The translations under genes and the position numbers were made by a program. The notes under the pieces were generated by a model. The model saw nothing but the letters and a program-made list of their open reading frames with translations, was not told the origin of the DNA and did no database searches. A DNA stretch of 64,000 nucleotides from NCBI GenBank assembly GCA_030280995.1, contig JASXTE010000002.1:5515683-5579682 (forward strand), in the 5' to 3' direction. The DNA is from Hemileia vastatrix (lineage: Eukaryota > Basidiomycota > Pucciniomycetes > Pucciniales > Zaghouaniaceae). This document shows, one piece after another, positions 44,871 through 55,904 of this stretch. Each line of letters begins with the position of its first letter. The stretch's first letter is position 1.

Positions 44871-45566
44871 TTTTTGGGGAAAATATTAATTAAAGATAAA
44901 TTATTAATTTTTTATTATTTTTATTTTTTTTCACAGAAATTTAGAAAAACATTCCTCCATTTCAATTGAAGAATTAATTATTCTAATTTTTCTTTTATTA
45001 AAAATTAATAAAGTCTTTTTATTTTTATTTTTATTTTCTTATTTCTTATTTCTTTTTTTTTTAATTTTTTATTCTTCTTGTTTTATTTCAAACGTTTACT
45101 GAACTAATTTTTTTTAATTTTTATTTCTGGTAAGGTGAACCAAAGTTTGATAAACTGGGTAAGTAAAGTAAGGGGTGAAGGGTCAAGGGCTAGTAAAATA
45201 TTAGGGAGTTTCAGTTCTGGAAATTCAGCACTTGACTTAAGTGCAGATTTAAAAGCAAATCAGAAATTTAATTTTGAAAAAAGTAACTTATTTCACAAAT
45301 GGTGTCAGTAGTTATGACCTCAAATCAGCACTTTTTTCCTGATTTTTTTTGCACAACCACATGTTGGCCACATCATACCTTCCTTTCCCACACCATCCAT
45401 GTCACATGTGACACCCAGACCTCTATCTCCTCATCAATCATCTACACACACCCCTCACTGAGATTTGAGAGATTTTATTGTAACATTTTAACCATGAATG
45501 TTTTTTCCTTCATTTTTAATGTTTTAAGCCTGTTAATCTCTTATCTTGTAACATAACAGTCTCATA

Positions 45567-46437
45567 ATGCCTCCCAGAAAATATAACACTCAAAAGGTAA
45601 CTCTAAAAAATGCTTCATCACAAAAGTCTCCTCATAAAGCAAGCCCCTCACCCAAAAAATAAAATTCAGGACAATTTAAAAAGGAAAATTATCTCATCAT
45701 CATTAACTTCCTCAAAATTAAATCAAATTATGATGCTTGTTTTGGATGTGAAAAGTCCACTCATATTGGATGTCTAACTTCATCAAAGGTAAATGGCTAC
45801 TTATTGATGGTAAATGAAGTAAAGAAGAAAAAAAGAGAAAGAATCAACATGAATCCTAATAAAATTAAGGAGAGATTCAAAATTTATCAATAAAGATATA
45901 AAAAGGCTCATTTTGCTCCCACTTTCACTGGTTTTGGTATTGATGATGATAATTTGGAGAATGGACCTCCTACTGTTTTTAAAAAGCTAAATTTCATGTG
46001 TCCTTTCTATTAGGAATTGAATAATCTTTTTGGTTACCAAGTTGATTTCAACTCTTGGTTTACACGCAATAATACTAAAGATATACCCTTTGGATCTCAA
46101 CCATCCAATAATCCTCCCAAAACACCTGTTCTTCAAAAACATCAATCCCCTCCAACTTCTAACAATATTTCATCTGAAGTTAATCATGACTATGAAGAAG
46201 AACAATTATTTGGGAGCAGATATGAGTTCTCAGAGGCCCAACATTTTAATTTATATTTATTTTTTCTTTTTTCATAAATTTTTCTCTAAATTTCACATTC
46301 TTTCTTTTTTAGTCTCCTCCTATTCAAGATCAAATTTCTAAAAATATTTAAGATTCCAGAAATTAAAATCCTGCTTTAAAAGCTACTTTAGATAAACTTC
46401 CTGAAACCTCTAGCTTAAACTCCAAACTAAAGTGTAA
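45567..46437 (+). pseudogene. Myb/SANT-like protein remnant (possible transposon accessory gene)
   Basis: From ATG 45,567 one phase reads, with three stops, NYLIIINFLKIKSNYDACFG, SSKVNGYLLMVNEVKKKKRE, MNPNKIKERFKIYQ, KKAHFAPTFTGFGIDDDNLE, KKLNFMCPFY and ELNNLFGYQVDFNSW. The spacing of aromatic residues and the KIKER..Y..YKKA block resemble the Myb/SANT-like proteins of rust genomes, a fold also used by Harbinger accessory proteins. A T-rich stretch ending TTTTTTAG at about 46,312 looks like an intron acceptor, followed by SPPIQDQISKN. A TTAGGGAGTTTCAGTTCTGG end lies 360 bp upstream, so it may be the gene of that TIR family. Family call is by eye only. Confidence 0.45.
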
Positions 46438-46589
46438 ATACTCAACTTCAATGAACCTGAACCATCTTTTAAAACTTGGCTTATTTTGAAGGAGCAGCCA
46501 AAATGAGTAAATTTGTGGCAAGATTCCAAACCTGGAGGAGCTTTTTTCTTCTGGGTATTATCATGAGAAGAGTTCCAAACTGATTTTAT

Positions 46590-48180
46590 GATTTAATTTC
46601 CTAATCTAAAATTAATTATACACCTATGATCCAGGAAATATAAACCATTTTCTTTGATTTTAGAAGGTGAAGGAATAGATTGTCCAGTAATAGGATTGAT
46701 ATAAGAGAAGATCCACAAAGTAAAATGATTGGCATCCTTAAAATTGGTATTAATCTTGTCATGAAATCCTAAATGAGTGATTATAACATTCAAAAAAGAT
46801 AGATATTCATTTCTAATTTCTTCCCATTCAGAATCACACCAATTTGGTATTCCCACTTTAGCTGCAAGTTCATTATTTTTTTGAAAGGCTTTATTAAAGA
46901 GTTTTTCAAGGAAAAGGGCAAGAAAAGAATTAAAGATAGGTAAAATGTTTAAGGGTCCTGATGGTCTAGAAGATTTTTAATGGAGGTCCAACGGTGGAGA
47001 TAGGTGGATTTTGGGGCTTTCAAAGTCAAATGTAAGTATGTTTCTTTTATTTTGTTTACTCAAATTTAAAGAGAAAGAATTATTATAATTATTATTATCA
47101 CTTATAATTTAGAACTACTAGATTGCAATTACTGAAATAATAAATAATATTAATAAATATTTTGATTTAAATAATTTAATAAAATAAGTAAGTAAGTAAG
47201 GAATGAATCAAAACAACCAGAAAAGGGAGGCCTTATATAGGCAAGAGAGAGACAAAGCAAGGAGGAAAAATATCCTATATACAGGATTATGAGAGAAGAA
47301 GAAGAATATTCCAGAAAATTATTTTCTAATAATAAGTTTGTTCTAGAAAGAAGGTGTTAGCAATATGTATTTACTGTATATGTCAGAAATAAATTGGTTT
47401 ATTTAAAAATTACTGTAAATGTCATTTTTAAATAGATAATTTGAATTTCTAGTATATAATTATTTTAATTTTAATATAAAATTTTATTTTAATACTAATA
47501 TTTATTTCTCTCAACCTGTCATTGTGCACGGTGTTAGGAAATAAAATATGAGGGACAAATAAAATTAATTTTTAATTATTTACTAATTTTACTTTTTTTA
47601 AATTAGTTAATTATGAAAAGTAAATTTAAAGTAAATAAAAGAAAAGAAAATTAATAACAAATAGAAAATAAAAAATAAAAAAGTTGTGGCTTCATCCCAG
47701 GAAATAATTAATTATTTTACAGGGTGAGTCTAGAAGCCTGGCTGACATAAAGTGTCCCATTTTTGAAAATAGTTATCTAGTTCCACTTTAGATAAATATT
47801 TGAGCAAAGAAAAGATGCCTATAGAATTAAAATTAGTGAACTATATTAAGAATGAAACAATAAAAATTATTAGAATCACCAAGAGAATAACCTTTATTAA
47901 ATCCTGGTCTTCATCCAAAACCAATAATTATACCACCAAAAAAATTCTTATTCCTTCTTGCTAAGTGAGCCAAAGCCATTTCATATAGTGTAGAGATGGG
48001 AATGGATAGTTTAATAAAGGATTCATCTTTTACTCCATTGAATGAATGATTTTTTAAACAAATTGAGGTTTAAAATTATTACTGTTTACATCTTTAACTT
48101 CATCGGCTCCTAATTCAGTTAGATATTTGATATCTTCAGGTAAATTCTTGGGATTTTTATTTTTTTATCAAATTTAGTTT
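46590..48180 (-). pseudogene. Decayed minus-strand gene split by a solo LTR
   Basis: Minus-strand text on both sides of the LTR at 47,031-47,747 is protein-like. Upstream (48,180-47,860): NLPEDIKYLTELGADEVKDV, ESFIKLSIPISTLYEMALAH, LARRNKNFFGGIIIGFG and PGFNKGYSLGDSNNFYCF, with a stop between. Downstream (46,910-46,593): NKAFQKNNELAAKVGIPNW, CDSEWEEIRNEYLSFLNVII, NHFTLWIFSYINPITGQSIP and PSPSKIKENGLYFLDHR. I recognise no family. Whether both halves are one gene is inference from strand and proximity. Confidence 0.4.
47031..47747 (-). repeat. Solo gypsy LTR, inverted relative of the 60,352 LTR
   Basis: On the minus strand it starts TGTCAGCCAGGCTTCTAGAC at 47,747. It shares ATAATTAATTATTT, AACACCGTG, TGACAGGTTG and TTGCTTTGTCTCTC with the LTR at 60,352, including the TATA-like CCTATATAAGG. 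The end is near CATACTTACA (47,031). No internal element sequence adjoins it, hence solo. Flanking TAAAG/CAAAG is a possible imperfect target duplication. Confidence 0.7.
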
Positions 48181-48719
48181 TATAATACTTGATGTTTGAT
48201 ATGTGGTCAAATAGAATATCCAAGTGTATTTTTTTTAAATTCTTTTATTTTGATAAGATCTATCATCATTTTTTATTTTTGAAGGTTTTGAAGAAGATTG
48301 AAATGCAGTAGAAATTGAAAACAATGATAAAGAAGAAAAAGATGAAGATAGATGTGTATGTATGGCTTGAATCAGAAGAAACAGATTTTTTTTTCTGAAA
48401 TTTATTTATGATGATTGAAATGAAGTAGATTTTGAAGAATAAGATTAAGATGATAAAGATGAAGATAGAGGTGTAAGGCTTAAATCACAAGAAACAGACT
48501 TTTTTTTTTCTGAAAATATTTTTACTGGCCAAAAAAACATCAAACTTTTTTTAAAAAAATAAACAAGAGCTTACATAATTTAAATTAAATGACATTAAAA
48601 ATTTACTACAAATAGTTATTAAGAATAAATATAACTTTACTTGAATTTGATAAATTTTTCATGTTAATTTGGTATAAAAAAAGATAAAAGATAAATGTTA
48701 AAAGAAGTTGTAAAACTTT
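48181..48719. other. No gene seen
   Basis: AT-rich spacer. A GATGAAGATAGA-G-TGT block with AAGAAACAGA occurs twice (about 48,342 and 48,460) as a roughly 115-bp direct duplication. Confidence 0.4.
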
Positions 48720-49210
48720 TCTTTCAATTTTTAATGGATCTCTCATTGGTCCCCTTTCTCCCCTTGTAAACGTTCTTTAAAACTAACTCCAATATGCCTC
48801 CAAACACTCATTGAACCCCTCCAAAATACCCCCAAACCTTCTCCAACCCCCCCTCACACCCCCCTATGACCTCACTTGAATCATTCTCTCCTCTTTTGTT
48901 AATGAAAAATTGATAAGAATCATTTTTAACAATTTTTTGTTAACAAAAGAGGAGAGGGGGGTAGGGGGGGTTTGGAGTGGTATAGAGGGGGGTAAGAGGC
49001 AGGCAAAGAGAAAAGAAAGGGGGGATATTTCTATGCCAAGGAGGGGTAAATTTGGGGAAATTGACCAGGCCAAGGAGGATAAAGAGTAGGATGGAGAGAA
49101 AAAAAAAGTTAATTTTACCTTGAAAATGAAAAACAAAACCACTTACCAACAAAATGAGAAAAAAAAGAAAAAATAACAATTAGGAAATATAAAAATAAAA
49201 ATGAAAAAAT
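48720..49210 (-). repeat. Foldback-like C-rich/G-rich repeat, copy 2
   Basis: The centre is a hairpin with a perfect 17-bp stem, CTCTCCTCTTTTGTTAA and its inverse (about 48,888-48,966), flanked by C-rich and G-rich arms. The outer T-rich part matches copy 1 in opposite orientation (TTTTTCATTTTCAAGG and TTAATTTTTTTTTCTCTC-like blocks). Confidence 0.55.
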
Positions 49211-49246
49211 GACTCACCTGGAGAGATGAGTTGAGAACAAAATAGA

Positions 49247-50040
49247 TTTTGTAGAAAGAAAAATGCTCTTTAATACTAAGAAATAGACACAATCTGAGAT
49301 GGGTTGGTTCTCCTTTTTTAAATAATTAAAAAAGAAGCGCCTGCCACTCTAATTTTAAAGACAGTGGAAGCACATATTATAAGTTTGGTTATCTAAATTT
49401 TTTGGAGAAGAAAGTAGTATAAGTTTGTAGAGATCTTTAAAAGAAAAAAGGAAATATATTTTAATATAAGTAATGAATATTTTGTCTATATCTATTCTCA
49501 GTAAGTGCTAGTATTCTAAGTCACTCCCTCTCAAAGCGCTCTATCTAATACTATCCTTACTTTAGCAATAAAATAACTCTAAAGTGCTACTTTTGGTGTG
49601 CTCACCTGTTATGTACAGAAAATAAAATATATCTATTTCTCTTTTTATCTATGTCACAAATATCTACTGCTATTTTCCTCACACCCACACTTTTAAAAGC
49701 GAGTGCTCTTATATACATTTGTATGTTCAGAGCCCCTTTCCTATGTTTCCTTCCCCTACTGGCTTTCCTACACAAGTTTAGTGCTAATACAAAATATCAA
49801 ATGGTAACTAAATATCTCAATAAGCTATGTAAATTTTTAGCATAAGTCTTGGTTCTAATAGCGCCTGAAAAATCTAGACAAGGACAAATATTAGCACCTG
49901 ACACTCCACTTTCCTGTACATACCCTACATTTCTTGAGATTCCTGACTTAATAATAGGTACTTTACCACCTTCATACCTATTGTATAACCCACCCTCACC
50001 AGATGAGCCCCTACTAATAGTGAAACGGTCCACGCTAAGA
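49247..50040 (-). repeat. LTR-like repeat, copy 2
   Basis: Second copy of the 42,895-43,660 repeat with the same block order, including ACACAATCTGAGATGGGTT and GTAAGTGCTAGTATTCTAAG. The minus strand has a TATATAAGAGCAC TATA-like site. Confidence 0.5.
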
Positions 50041-51390
50041 AAATGACTTCCCTATTTCTGATCTTTCTTTTTTATCCCTTCTTTGAGTGCTACTTGCAAC
50101 CTATGTGTCTTCCTAGTGCTACCTTCTTTCTTTGACATGTTTTTCATCTCCTTGGGCGTACACAGATTTACCTAAAAGATATTGCTCTTATCTAAGCATG
50201 AATTTCATACCATTTCCTATTGCTGCATACCCCTTAATCTATACCATGCTTTTTAGCACTGGTTTTACCTTCCTTAAGTAGATACTATAGTCCTGTATTA
50301 TAGTTCATTATACACTTCCCCTGTGGCATTCCAAATCTTAGTAAGGCTCTATAAGTCTATTTAGAATATTTATTGGGAATAGGACAGTGACTGGAGAAGC
50401 TGATTTAGTTTAAAATATTTTATTATTAAACGAAAAAATGAAGTTGAAAAAGTCAAGATATGAATGTTTGGTAAGATTTATTAATTTCACGGGTCATATG
50501 ATTTTTCACAGCTGAAAAATTTAATTTAATGAAATTCAAGAAGCTCAAGAGCCTTTGCAAATTTTCCCTGAATTTTTACTTTTTTTCTTATATTTTTAAT
50601 TGATTTTCAAATATTTATTAAATTATTTATGTTTTTCAAAAATTACTTAACATTGATGATTTTTCACAGGGTGAATAGAGCTGCTCAGGCTACAAAAAAG
50701 TTTATGTATGATAAGGAGAGGTAGCTCTATCATGTGTAATTTTCCTAGATTTTTTATTATAGATTTAAGGTTCTAATTGAGTCCAGAGGTCCAGACAAGC
50801 TCCGGACAAGCTCTGGATGAGCTCTGGCCATGCTTCAGAGGGAAAAAGGGCACATGACTGATTAATATGCATAAAAGGCTGTAGACTCAAAATTATTCAA
50901 AAAAAACAGAGGAGGAGAGAGATAATTATAACAACCATTATTCATATTTTACTTTTGTCAACAAAATAATTAATTATTTACAATACCCTTATAAAATAAC
51001 AATTTTACATAATACTTTAGATATTTTACTCAAAAACTCTTAAACATTAACATATAGGGTATCATTAGAAAGGTCTCAACTCCAGGGACTCATTTATAGT
51101 ATCTTTTTTCAAAAATTATTAAAAGCTAAAAACATTAAAACTTCATTCTTTTAAAATATTGTTTCTGGTATAACTTTATTGTTGCATTTCAGTTGATTTG
51201 CACAGAAGAACCGCTCAATCATCCAAACAAGCGTTAATTAGACAGTGTTTCATTCTTTATTATTATCAGGTAGACCTTTTAGCTTATTGATCTAAAAACT
51301 CACAAATTCATTGAGAGGGACAGGGTTCTCTCTGATTATTTAACTACTTTGGATTCTGCTTACAGCAAGGCAACTGTAAGAGTCTACTTA
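50041..51390 (+). other. Region upstream of gypsy B, presumably including its 5' LTR
   Basis: No gene. A TATA-like CATAAAAGGC lies at about 50,871 and a small array of AGCTC(C/T)GGA at about 50,800-50,835. The LTR probably ends in CTTACA at 51,392, just before the PBS. I could not find a second LTR copy downstream of pol, so its start is unknown. Confidence 0.45.
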
Positions 51391-51396
51391 CATGTT

Positions 51397-51412
51397 TGGC
51401 GCCCAACGTGGG
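51397..51412 (+). other. Gypsy B primer-binding site (tRNA-Lys type)
   Basis: TGGCGCCCAACGTGGG, complementary to the 3' end of a tRNA-Lys(CUU)-type molecule including CCA (CCCACGTTGGGCGCCA). It lies four bases after CTTACA, the likely LTR end. Confidence 0.75.
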
Positions 51413-51564
51413 TTTTGATTTCTCTAACTTTTAAAAGAACTTACTTGATACTTGGACTTTTAGCCTGAAAGAGGCTTGCTTTCTGAAACTCTTATTGATT
51501 TATTCATCTTAGCCTGCAAGAGGCTCACTTATTGGAACGCTTTATCTTTAATCTAATCTATTAG

Positions 51565-52945
51565 GATGTCTTCTGCTGCTGGATCTGGTGTGTCTCTTCC
51601 TATGACACCATCAGTTAGGATTGTTTCTTAGGATGGGCCCAAGTTTAATGAGGAAGAAGTTAAATAGTTTTTGAGCAGATATGAGGCTGCTGCTTTGGTG
51701 GATGGAGCTACTAACCTGGATATGGTAAAGCAGATCAGGTTTTTTATTGTTGACAGAGAGGTGGAAAAGTAGGTCATTGCTATGGAGGGTTATAAAAGGT
51801 TTGATTGGATAAGGTTTTCAAAAGAGATGGTTGATAGAAGGGGTGTCAGGTATACTATGGTGGATCTCAATAAGATTGTCAGTGATTGGCAAGCTAAAGG
51901 TGGTGTTTCTAATATGGTGGACGTCAAAAATTTATGTGGACAGTTTGATAAAGTGGTGGAATATCTGATTTTGGTGGAGGAATCGGGCCATAAAAATCAG
52001 GCCAAGGATCTATTCTGGTCTTCTTTTAGTAGGGATATTAGGATGGATGTGTTAAAAGAGCTGTCTAGAAAAAGTCTGATGAAGGATCTGCCTAATGGTG
52101 AACAGAAACTGCCGGCTTTGAAGATCATCAAGGAGAATATTCAAGGCTACTTAAAACTCATGGCACTGGAAAAATAACAAGAATCTTGTACTCAATATGT
52201 TAGAAAGGTTAGTGAAGTATTGGCTGAAAATAAAGATATCATGATTAAAGCTCAAGAAGCCAAGAAGGCTCAGATGGGAAAGCCTGTTGCTAAAGTTGAG
52301 GGAAATGTAGAGAACAAGATGGTCAATCACTTGGCCGATTCAACTAAACAATTAAAGATATTTGTTCAAGAGACTCAAAAATCCAATAGAGCACCTGTGG
52401 ATTTGACTTCAACTACTTCTTCTTACCAATCTAGAGGTTATGAGAGGAGGAATTATGGATTTAATGGCAATGGTAACTGTTTCTCTGCCAATGGTAATGG
52501 TGGTAGTAATGGCAATGGTAATGGTGGGAATGGCTTTAGAGGTGGATATTGCGAGTCCAGGGTGTGCTCTTATTGTAATAGGAGGGGACACAAGGCTGTA
52601 CAATGTTATTTTTTGGATAGGGACTTGGATGCTGGTAGAGTAAAATTTGATGTAAAGGCTTATAAATTCCTTGATGGATCTTTCATCAAGCCCAGTGAAG
52701 GTCAAGCTCCCTTTGATTTGGTTAGGAGGAATATGTATTTGGGGAAAAGAACTAGGTTTGGAGAGCTACCTGGTGATGACAAAGAAAAGGATAAAGGTGG
52801 TAAAGTTGATGATGGTAAAGATGTGGAAAAGGTAGATAAAGAAAAAGGTAAAGAGGTTAATAAGGCCACTTACTCAACTTCATTTGGTGGTTTGGAGTTA
52901 TCCTCTGTAGTTAGGGCAGAGGAACGTTGTATGGCGGGTGAATAG
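51565..52945 (+). pseudogene. Gypsy B gag with zinc knuckle
   Basis: The ATG at 51,565 opens MSSAAGSGVSLPMTPSVRI. Three stops precede the long frames 51,782-52,177 and 52,220-52,945. The capsid-like part reads EGYKRFDWIRFSKEMVDRRG and GYLKLMALEK, and the second half is Gly/Asn-rich (52,440-52,560) before CSYCNRRGHKAVQC, an intact CxxCxxxxHxxxxC knuckle. A Lys/Asp-rich tail follows. The product would form the particle and bind element RNA. The Gly/Asn tract is encoded by near-perfect GGTAATGG repeats, which suggests slippage. Confidence 0.85.
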
Positions 52946-52999
52946 GATGTCGATGCTGCTAGAAGAGTAGCTGATACTAAAGCTAAGAGTAGCATTCAG

Positions 53000-54150
53000 A
53001 GCCAATTGAGGGCTAAACTGGGCAAGGCAGAAATTAAAAAGTTGGAAAAGAAACCATACTCTAAGGATGAAATTTATAATATGCAGAAGGGGATGGCTGA
53101 TTTGGGGCCTCCTAGTTTTGGAAAGTTGGATTTAAATGGTGAGCCTATGCCTCTGGACAAAGATTTGGATTCTGTGGAGGATGTACCTTTGGCATCTCTC
53201 CCCAGACCAAGTTTTAGTGGTCCTACTCCTATGGAAGGGGTAAGGAGGACCAGTGATGGATCTGGATTAGTGAAAGTAGCTGGTATGGAGCTCGGGTTAT
53301 TAGTAGTGAAGATGTTATTATGGGGGGTTAAGATGGCAATGTGGGTCCCCAAGAGGTGCCCAGGGCCAAGGTAACAAAATATAGGGCTCAATATGAGAGG
53401 CCCATTGTTGCTGGGCAAGAGAATGCAATGGAGATGGTTTTAGGAAGATTGAATCAACTTCAAATTCCTTTATCCTTAGGCAAATTATTTAAGATTAGTA
53501 CAGCCCTTGCAGAAAAGCAGAAGAAGCATCTGACAAGGAAAAGAGTTTCCACAGGAGAGGTGGAATATATATGTGAAAATTTGGAGAAGTTTGGTGAGGA
53601 GGTGGAAACTCATTTTTCTGCACCTTTAGGTTATTTGATGGTTACTTTCAATGATAGAGAGGTAAAGGCCTTGGTCAATTCAGGGTCTCAAATTAATTTA
53701 ATTTCTTTAGAGAAAGAAACAATTATAGGCTTGCCAATTAAAACTGGTACTGGGGGAAACCTCAGAGGTATTGGAGGGCATGCAACAGAGCTGATGGGTA
53801 CAGCTTAGCATGTTAAATTAGGTGTTGGTGGATTGGTTGGAAAGGTTCATTTCCATGTGGCCATAGGGGTGGTTAAAACTGTTCTTGGTGGTCCTCTTTT
53901 AATGGATTTTGAGGCCCGGATTGGTTATCAAGCTGGAATGGGTATTAGTTTGGAGATTACTGGAGTGGATATGAGGAGGCTACATATGCGGTTGGCACCT
54001 CCTGGAGATGAAGGTTGGGAGACACGGCCAGGTATCACTAATCTGTGTCAGTGTTGTATTTGCATCAAGAAGCGGTGTATTAAACAGACGGCTTCTGGTG
54101 AATTATGTTTGGAGGGAAATCATGGAAAACCTCATTTTTTGGGGTAGCTG
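53000..54150 (+). pseudogene. Gypsy B aspartic protease region
   Basis: The frame 53,341-53,808 carries REVKALVNSGSQINLISLEK. This is the retropepsin active-site block with the catalytic Asp changed to Asn (codon AAT at 53,677). After a stop, 53,833-54,147 continues VKTVLGGPLLMDFEARIGYQ, the C-terminal strand of the fold. The upstream frame 53,006-53,374 is an acidic linker (MADLGPPSFGKLDLNGEPMP). Protease would have matured the polyprotein; with Asn in place of Asp it cannot be active. Confidence 0.8.
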
Positions 54151-54797
54151 GGGCTGATCACTTTAATTTTGCAATCTCTCCCCAGGATGAGATCCCGGAT
54201 TGCAATAGGTCATCTCACTTTGAGATAATTCAAGTGGATTCTCAATTATTTTCTGCTAATAATACGTTAACTTGTTATTATGTTTTCAAATTTTTGGTTT
54301 GTCTCACTTCTCTGCCAAGTTTTTTGATCATGTTCAAGAATGGATCAAGAGGGAAGATGGGAAATATTATGTTGAATAAAAATTGGAATGGTTTATTTTC
54401 TGACCTCCAGCAAGAGGGTAAACTGCAATTATTTCATAAAAATTCTAAAAAAAATCTTAGTATAATTAAAACACAAAAAAATAATTTTTTTGATAATTCA
54501 ATTCCTGTCCTCCAGCAAGAGGATAAACTGCCAGCTTTTTTTACTGGTGATTTTATGATGGATAAGGGGATTAAAGGTGTTGGAAAAATTGTTGATAAAA
54601 TAGATGATGGAAAAGAGAAAAAGGTTAAATTTAAAAATGAAATAAAATATTTTTCTACTTATATTGATTCTGATTCTGACAATGAAATGAATTCCTTTGA
54701 TGAAATTTCCAATGGCAATACAAAAATAAATATTTTACCTCAAGTTTATGTAGATGTGAAGGCAGCAAAATATAAGAAGGTAGAAAATAAAATCTGA
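54151..54797 (+). pseudogene. Gypsy B protease-RT spacer
   Basis: An open frame (from 54,105) with no enzyme domain, Lys/Asn/Asp-rich. It contains SDLQQEGKLQLF (54,402) and PVLQQEDKLPAF (54,507), two forms of a short motif that recurs later in the element and before the next LTR. It ends in an acidic stretch, YIDSDSDNEMNSFDE. Confidence 0.6.
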
Positions 54798-54836
54798 CCA
54801 ATTAATGAACTGCTACCTGCTGAATTAAATCCACCT

Positions 54837-55885
54837 TTGAGAAGACCAAGGCTATCAAGAGATCCTTATGAATGTCCCTTGGTGAAGAATCCACCTGAAT
54901 TTTCTGAAAAGTCAAGAATCACTTCTGATAGATTAGGTGTTGTTAATTTTGAACCTGATGGTTGGTTGTCTGGAGAAGAGAAGAAGTTGTTGTTGGATGT
55001 GATGGTCAAGCGAGAGAAGGCCATTGCTTTTGTAGAAGAGGAGAGGGGTGTGTTGAAGCATTCCTATGGGGAGCCTTACAAGATTCCTGTAGTATGTCAT
55101 GAACCATGGCAGAAAAAACCAATCCCAATTCCAGATGCATTAAAAGAAGCTTATATCAAAGTTGTCAGAGAACGGATTCGCACTGGACTTTATGAATGAG
55201 CAATCATCATCAAGTTATTCTAGTCTGGTATTTTGTATCAAGAAACCGAATGGCAAACTTAGAGTAGTTCATGATATCAGGGAATTAAATAGGGTTATAA
55301 TAAAGGATGCAGGTATATCACCTAGTGCTGAGGAGTTTGTTGAAGCATTTACTGGGAGAGTGTGTTATGGTTTAGGAGATATTATGGGGTGATATGATGA
55401 GAGATAGTTGCATCCAGACTCTAGGCCTCTCACAACTTTTGATACACCGCTAGGAAAATTACAATTGACAAAATTACCTCAAGGAGCAACAAATTCAGTT
55501 GCCGTTTATCAAGATCAGATGGCTTGGATTCTTCAAGATAAAATTCCACAATATTCTTGAATATTTATTGACAATGGGGGAATAAAAGGACCTTCAACAG
55601 ATTACAATAATGAAGTGTTGGAGGAGGACCCAGGGATACGAAGATTCATCTAGGAGTATGCAATCACTTTAGAGAGGATCTTGTTTAGAATTAAAGAAGC
55701 TGGTTTAACTATTTCGGGCTCAAAATTTTCATGTTGTGTGCCAGCTTTAGAGATTTTAGGTTATGTGGTATGTATAGAGGGTAGAATTATGTCCAAGAAG
55801 AAAGTGAATAAAATTCAGTCCTGGCCAAGACCCAAGAATACAACCAAAGTTATGGGGTTTTTAGGAATATGTTTTTATGTTTGAA
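54837..55885 (+). pseudogene. Gypsy B reverse transcriptase
   Basis: The leader PDGWLSGEEKKLLLDVMVKR and EPWQKKPIPIPDALKEAYIK lead to SLVFCIKKPNGKLRVVHDIR and ELNRVIIKDAG (motif 1-2). In-frame stops follow, with GRVCYGLGDIM and RPLTTFDTPLGKLQLTKLPQ, then GATNSVAVYQDQMAWILQDK. The catalytic box reads IFIDNGGIKG at about 55,561, where the second Asp of the canonical IDD is Asn (AAT at 55,573). ITLERILFRIKEAGLTISGS and EILGYVVCIEGRIMSKKKV form the connection. At least six stops or shifts interrupt the domain. Confidence 0.88.
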
Positions 55886-55904
55886 TTTTTATCAAGGACT
55901 TTTC

